A model generated the notes under the pieces. That model did not search any database and had not been told where the DNA came from. It saw only the letters and a program-made list of their open reading frames with translations. DNA of 64,000 nt from a candidate division TA06 bacterium (GTDB lineage: Bacteria > Edwardsbacteria > AC1 > EtOH8), in NCBI GenBank assembly GCA_016235665.1, contig JACRJI010000014.1, positions 83,544-147,543 of the forward strand. Reading direction: 5' to 3'. Each line of letters begins with the position of its first letter. Positions within the stretch are counted from its first letter, which is position 1. A program made the translations under genes and the position numbers. Below, piece after piece: positions 59,813 through 64,000 of the stretch.

Positions 59813-60973
59813 ATGATTAATCCAAAATATAGTTCTTCCATTGATCGATTGCCCGGTGATGATTTATGGGCAAAAATGGCCAATTCATGTACAACTATAG
59901 AGGGTCTATCGGAGAAAGAAATAAAAGATGCTCAGGACGCATTCAGGACAGTGAAAGATGTTTTAGGTGAGCATTTCTTGGATATGGTGTTTAGTGAAGA
60001 CCATCCAATCTTCTTTAACTTAATAAATATGGTTGCTTATACAAGACGATGGATAATATGGGTGGCAAATGCATTGAAAGGGTCTTTGATATATGATCAA
60101 AGAAAAGTCTTAATAAAATATTTCAAGTCACCAGATAGGTACCATGAGGCGCTATCTTTATTAAAATATTCAGATAAATTGCATAAGGCGGGATTTAAAA
60201 TTAAGATCAATCCTCCCGTAGGCAATAAAATAGCAGACATTCAGATTGTCAATGAAGAAAATGATGAACTGATAATTATTGAAGTATCCATACAATATGA
60301 AAGCGTGCGGGAGAAAGAGGCTTTTAAGACAATGATTGCAATTAGTAGGAGTGTTATTCAATTTACGCCTGGAATAACCTTCTCGGGTGCGGTGTATAGA
60401 ATTATGGCGGAAAAACATCTTTCCGAAATAATAAATCAGGTGCAGGTATTTGCTATAAAGGCTAAAACTGAAAATATATTTAGCCAGTTGAGTATTCCGC
60501 ATACATTGGATATTGCAATTGCACCCAATGATAATAATCCAAAGCTAATACAATGGGCGAAAGAACGCGGGATGCAACCGGGGGATTTTGCAGGCCCAGA
60601 TGCCGAGGTAAACCATATCCATCGGTTAGAGGCAAAAGTATATACGGAACAAAAACAATTGTCAACTGATAGTCCAGGTATAATTATCATTGAGGATAAC
60701 AATTTTATCTTTAGAACAAGCGATATAACAGAGATTATTGCAAAGGTAGAGAATATTGTTTATAAATACAACAATATATCGTTGTTAATAATATCGGGAG
60801 GATTTAGAGGACGTAGTACAGATGAAACAACGAAAGTGGGTGATCACTATTATGTTCGAGTTGTAGACAATGACATGTCGGTCGATCAATATATTATCAT
60901 GGTAAATAAATATTGTGATCATCCGGTATCCCAGGATACCTTTGATAAAATAATGTCATCACTTTATATGTGA
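59813..60973 (+). CDS. Candidate PD-(D/E)XK-type nuclease
   Basis: A 386-residue protein. The clearest region is about 125-160, with GFKIKINPPVGNKIADIQIV and IIIEVSIQY, where D142 and E157 occupy positions of the PD-(D/E)XK fold (no clear K in the usual place). The C-terminal half has VEHEHRLE-like and IIIIEDNNF strands without a known family. Shine-Dalgarno AGAAGG 14 bases upstream. It is the third gene of the cluster, followed by a terminator. Confidence 0.5.
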   Translation: MINPKYSSSIDRLPGDDLWAKMANSCTTIEGLSEKEIKDAQDAFRTVKDVLGEHFLDMVFSEDHPIFFNLINMVAYTRRWIIWVANALKGSLIYDQRKVLIKYFKSPDRYHEALSLLKYSDKLHKAGFKIKINPPVGNKIADIQIVNEENDELIIIEVSIQYESVREKEAFKTMIAISRSVIQFTPGITFSGAVYRIMAEKHLSEIINQVQVFAIKAKTENIFSQLSIPHTLDIAIAPNDNNPKLIQWAKERGMQPGDFAGPDAEVNHIHRLEAKVYTEQKQLSTDSPGIIIIEDNNFIFRTSDITEIIAKVENIVYKYNNISLLIISGGFRGRSTDETTKVGDHYYVRVVDNDMSVDQYIIMVNKYCDHPVSQDTFDKIMSSLYM

Positions 60974-60981
60974 TATTAACC

Positions 60982-60999
60982 GGGCTGCTTATGCAGCCC
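60982..60999 (+). terminator. Terminator after candidate nuclease gene
   Basis: GGGCTGC and GCAGCCC form a 7-bp stem with a TTAT loop, followed by ATTTTGTTTAT. It may separate the fourth gene from the first three or only attenuate readthrough. Confidence 0.7.
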
Positions 61000-61035
61000 A
61001 TTTTGTTTATGGGTTAATTAAGGAAGCAGAAACCA

Positions 61036-63048
61036 ATGCAAAAAGACAAGCGAATAATATTATCTTATATCCCGCATCAGTTGCATCAAAAGAAATATGA
61101 TGATGCAATCAAGTCGTGCCATAATGCCATAATGCAAAATCCTAAAGATTATTCATTGTATTACTTGAAGGGATTGCTCCAGCTCTATAAATATGCGTGC
61201 ACGAAAACATATGAAGATATGAAGAATAATCTAGTGGTGCGTACGGCAGCCCAAGAGATGATCCGTTGTTATAAAATGATGCCCAAACACGTAAAACAAG
61301 ACGATATTGAGTTGGGGCTTCAATTTCTTTACGAATATCAACAATATATTAAAAATCACAATAATATAATCTATGATTTACTGGACACAACGTGGGACCT
61401 AAAGAAAGCAAACAGGATCTTGTCTGGCATATACAGTACACTTGCGAACATAAAGATAAAGAGTAAAAACAGGGATCAAAATATTCTTGAAGCAGAACAA
61501 GCTATAAGTCTTAATATTAATAATCATAGCGCCCACCAGTGTTTAGTTGAGATATACAAGGAGCAAAACGATACGAAGGAATACATTGAGAATATGGTAA
61601 AATGGAGCAAAGCAAATCGAGGGCACTATATTCAATTATTATTCCCCCATTTGACATTAGCAAAGCAATATATATCCAATAAGCAATATTTAGAAGCGGG
61701 TTGCCATTTATTACAGGCTGTACGCAGGGCAAATAATATTCTTTTGGCAAAAAAGAATAACGACTATATTCTGACATATGATCCCGGTAAAGGAATTGTA
61801 ATTAAAACGGAAATATACCATCCCTTGTCGTTGGATATTGCTATTTATAAAAGGAATGCTCATATATTATTAATGCTGGCTCTCTGGCGTAAATATGATT
61901 TTGTGAGAGCGAAAAAGCACTCAATCACTTCTTGTGAATGGGCCTTAGTCCAGCACGTACTTGCACAAAAAGGAAAAAACTTGAGTGGTGAGAAAAAGGC
62001 AGATGATATTTGGAACAATAAATATTGGGGATATTGGATAATCCATAAAGGTATTGATACAAACGAGAGCCTGCATAACCTTCTCGAATCTGATATACGT
62101 TCATTTGAAGATATTTACAATAAAGTACGAAATATTGAAAAAGACGTGCAAAAGGAATTTAATAACAAAAGCTATTCTAAATGCAATAATATTATTGATT
62201 GTCCTGAATTTATTGGGAGCCATTCTTTGGCGTATGCATCACGCTTGTATTTGCTAACACTCTATGCGACATTGCGCAGGATTATGATCGATGATTGGAT
62301 GTTGATTGATTACGTAAAACAGAATTATGTTACAATGTTTATAAATCTCCACAATGACACTTTGAAAATATTGGGGATAATAAACGAGAGCAGGGAGATA
62401 ATGGATATTCTTGATCGATATGATGACAATTCACACGAAAAATATGAAACATTACTTGTCAGCCTTTGTGCTTTGATCAAAAAGATTTATCAGCAATATG
62501 ATTTTAGGAGCGGTATTTTTGCCGCAATGCGTTTAGAGTCTTTTGTGACATCCGTTTATCAATGCAAAAACAGGGAAGAAATAAAGGCTAAGCAATATGT
62601 TTTGCTGAAAGTATTAATGCCCGACAATAATGACGAACTAACGCTTCAAGATAGTGAGCAAAAGTTGGTGTATAAAGTGCTAACAAATGAAGGTCCGATG
62701 ATAGAAAATGATATACCGCAATTAAAAAAGCATATCAAGCAATATGCGCTCTGGATGGATGATCGCGATACATTCTGTCATGTAGGGGGTAATCTTGTGA
62801 AATTTGCCCACAGAGAAAAGGCAGTTTTGAAAGAATTGTTTATTAACTATAAAAGGGAAATCAAAAGAAAAGAGTTATATAAATTATCTGAAAAAGAAAA
62901 TATTGACGATGAAAATGTAAATCGATGGATATCCAACATTAGGAAGAAAGCTAAGTGGAAAAAAGACGATTGCATTATCAGCGAATATGGCAAAGGCATA
63001 CAAATCAAACCAGGGATAAAATTCTGCATAATATATGTAAAAGATTAA
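61036..63048 (+). CDS. TPR-repeat protein with winged-helix-like C-terminus
   Basis: A 670-residue protein. The N-terminal half has TPR-like helical pairs (YDDAIKSCHNAIMQNPKDYS; ILEAEQAISLNINNHSAHQC). The C-terminal half is helical with a likely winged helix near the end (LYKLSEKENIDDENVNRWIS, then ISEYGKGIQIKPGIKFCI). It follows the other three genes on the same strand and may sense or regulate them. No named family recognised. Confidence 0.6.
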   Translation: MQKDKRIILSYIPHQLHQKKYDDAIKSCHNAIMQNPKDYSLYYLKGLLQLYKYACTKTYEDMKNNLVVRTAAQEMIRCYKMMPKHVKQDDIELGLQFLYEYQQYIKNHNNIIYDLLDTTWDLKKANRILSGIYSTLANIKIKSKNRDQNILEAEQAISLNINNHSAHQCLVEIYKEQNDTKEYIENMVKWSKANRGHYIQLLFPHLTLAKQYISNKQYLEAGCHLLQAVRRANNILLAKKNNDYILTYDPGKGIVIKTEIYHPLSLDIAIYKRNAHILLMLALWRKYDFVRAKKHSITSCEWALVQHVLAQKGKNLSGEKKADDIWNNKYWGYWIIHKGIDTNESLHNLLESDIRSFEDIYNKVRNIEKDVQKEFNNKSYSKCNNIIDCPEFIGSHSLAYASRLYLLTLYATLRRIMIDDWMLIDYVKQNYVTMFINLHNDTLKILGIINESREIMDILDRYDDNSHEKYETLLVSLCALIKKIYQQYDFRSGIFAAMRLESFVTSVYQCKNREEIKAKQYVLLKVLMPDNNDELTLQDSEQKLVYKVLTNEGPMIENDIPQLKKHIKQYALWMDDRDTFCHVGGNLVKFAHREKAVLKELFINYKREIKRKELYKLSEKENIDDENVNRWISNIRKKAKWKKDDCIISEYGKGIQIKPGIKFCIIYVKD

Positions 63049-63695
63049 TCCATTCTTCTGTGATTATATCCTATTATGCGATCCATGTGATAGCCTAAAA
63101 ATATACTCCAGGCGTCATAGAAGGATTTATAGTCGAGATAGGTTTTATCTTCTTTAATTGCGAAATTCAATGTATTTATCCAATTATGTATGCAATACTT
63201 AGGATCAACGGTCTTGTGAATTTCAGAATTGAAAAGAATAATATTTTGTATATAGTGTTGTCCCGGATGTAATTGTCTGTCGTGAGCATATTCTATTTTT
63301 AATGTTATAACTGAACTATGTGGCAGTTCTTTTACTTTCCGATGTACATTGCTTTCAAGGCTTGAAAAATTCTTGCCGCTTGTATAATACAGATTAATGC
63401 ATTTAAGCTTACCGGGACTATTTGCATGGCAATCTTGGGTTAGCGCGCAATTATCATTTAAGCATGATAATTTAAACTTCTGGAATAACATGAAAATGCT
63501 ATTCTCGGTCATACCATCAGAATGTGCATATTCTAAATTATTTTCCAGGTTCCGTGCTTCCTTCGTCGATAGACCACCATGTTTGATCATTTTGTAAGCC
63601 GTATTTATTAGAGAGGGCTCACCAGGCGTATAACCATCAACCATATATCCCTTATATTTACCCTTAGTTAATTCGACCCATGTCATAAAAGACAT
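63045..63695 (-). CDS. Hypothetical Cys-containing protein
   Basis: A 216-residue soluble protein starting MSFMTWVELTKGKYKGYMVD. Four cysteines spaced C-x4-C-x5-C-x9-C (SCLNDNCALTQDCHANS, then C after GKLK) could bind zinc or a cluster. It overlaps the TPR gene's end by 4 bases (convergent). Its first ATG lies inside a hairpin (63676-63699) with no Shine-Dalgarno; M4 is an alternative start. No family recognised. Confidence 0.5.
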   Translation of the reverse strand: MSFMTWVELTKGKYKGYMVDGYTPGEPSLINTAYKMIKHGGLSTKEARNLENNLEYAHSDGMTENSIFMLFQKFKLSCLNDNCALTQDCHANSPGKLKCINLYYTSGKNFSSLESNVHRKVKELPHSSVITLKIEYAHDRQLHPGQHYIQNIILFNSEIHKTVDPKYCIHNWINTLNFAIKEDKTYLDYKSFYDAWSIFLGYHMDRIIGYNHRRMD

Positions 63696-63699
63696 GGGT
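63676..63699. promoter_or_regulatory. Hairpin covering a start codon
   Basis: ACCCATGTC and GACATGGGT form a 9-bp stem with a 6-base loop; the minus-strand ATG of the 63045 gene falls inside it. On the plus strand it is followed by ATTTTTGTTTT, so it could instead act as a terminator for rightward transcripts. Confidence 0.55.
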
Positions 63700-63731
63700 A
63701 TTTTTGTTTTATAAAACTATTGTTTGATAAT

Positions 63732-63749
63732 TTGTTCACAATTGTTCAC
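63732..63749 (+). repeat. Tandem TTGTTCAC words
   Basis: Two perfect TTGTTCAC words 10 bases apart start to start. The GTGAACA/TTGTTC word also appears in the dyads before the recombinase (54092-54228), suggesting a shared DNA-binding protein. Confidence 0.55.
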
Positions 63750-63844
63750 TTTTCAGTCATGGCTAAATATCTATATAAATTCTATAATGCAGCTAAAGAG
63801 GGAATGGAATTATAACAATGGTTCCCTAAAAACGAGGAGGGAGT

Positions 63845-64000
63845 ATGGATCTGCTGGTACAAATAAAAGACCTGGCCATCCGTCTGACCTATGATATGAA
63901 CCCTCATATTTCGTCATTTGTCGTCCGAATGAGCTTCTTGTTGCTTAGTTCCTACCTAATGTTATTGTTCTCATGGTCCTTCCTTCCCTTTAGATCAGAA
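63845..64000 (+). CDS. Membrane protein (partial)
   Basis: The first 52 residues of a protein that runs off the right edge, behind a strong GAGGAGGG Shine-Dalgarno. MDLLVQIKDLAIRLTYDMNP leads into a hydrophobic segment (MSFLLLSSYLMLLFSWSFLP). No family can be assigned from this part. Confidence 0.6.
   Translation, partial: MDLLVQIKDLAIRLTYDMNPHISSFVVRMSFLLLSSYLMLLFSWSFLPFRSE

Overview
The window looks like a chromosomal segment of a diderm (outer-membrane) bacterium, probably from an uncultured FCB-like or candidate phylum. The evidence is a lipid A 4'-kinase (LpxK), an outer-membrane lipocalin, small beta-barrel proteins, and two giant secreted proteins ending in the FlgD-like/type IX-type C-terminal sorting domain. 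The phylum-level placement is inference.

Bases 1-19.5 kb are a GC-richer, host-like backbone. They hold the start of an exopolysaccharide export locus (Wzz-like partial gene plus SLBB protein), a lipocalin, a decayed nucleoside-deoxyribosyltransferase-like gene and transketolase. Next come a GAF/AAA+/Fis sigma-54 activator and a sigma-54-type promoter that drives a winged-helix gene and a 1215-aa secreted protein. A cyclic-nucleotide module follows (class III cyclase/ATPase/TPR, a small partner, two stand-alone cNMP-binding proteins). The backbone ends with a PHP phosphoesterase, LpxK, NadA and tRNA-Ala(GGC).

Right after the tRNA the sequence becomes AT-richer and accessory. 19.7-28 kb holds small proteins (two DUF6933-like paralogues, SpoIIAA/STAS-like, DUF2582-like), a bacteriohemerythrin and a 1244-aa hybrid histidine kinase. 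28-42 kb is an envelope/secretome block: two XRE repressor-like genes, each divergent from lipoprotein, beta-barrel or secreted-protein genes, including a 2776-aa multidomain protein with an HEXXH metalloprotease core.

42-56 kb carries a mobile-element-like module: HerA-type ATPase fused to a nuclease-like domain, an ArdC-like protein with a damaged N-terminus, a RadC/JAB protein, several small plasmid-type proteins, a beta sliding clamp with a cysteine-rich tail, a transglutaminase-like lipoprotein, a tyrosine recombinase and a winged-helix regulator. Upstream of the recombinase is a dense array of 43-bp direct repeats and GAAC-N6-GTTC dyads. Four starts in this module lack a clear Shine-Dalgarno and have an AT-rich box about 20-30 nt upstream. 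Three of them share a TTGCYTACAAC box at identical spacing.

56-63.7 kb begins with a GC-rich, multi-hairpin intergenic element, followed by four co-directional genes: a VPA1262-like protein with an HDR-type phospholipase-D-like motif, a helical 495-aa protein, a possible PD-(D/E)XK protein and a TPR/winged-helix protein. These form the best candidate for an undescribed (possibly defence) system. The window ends in a partial membrane-protein gene.
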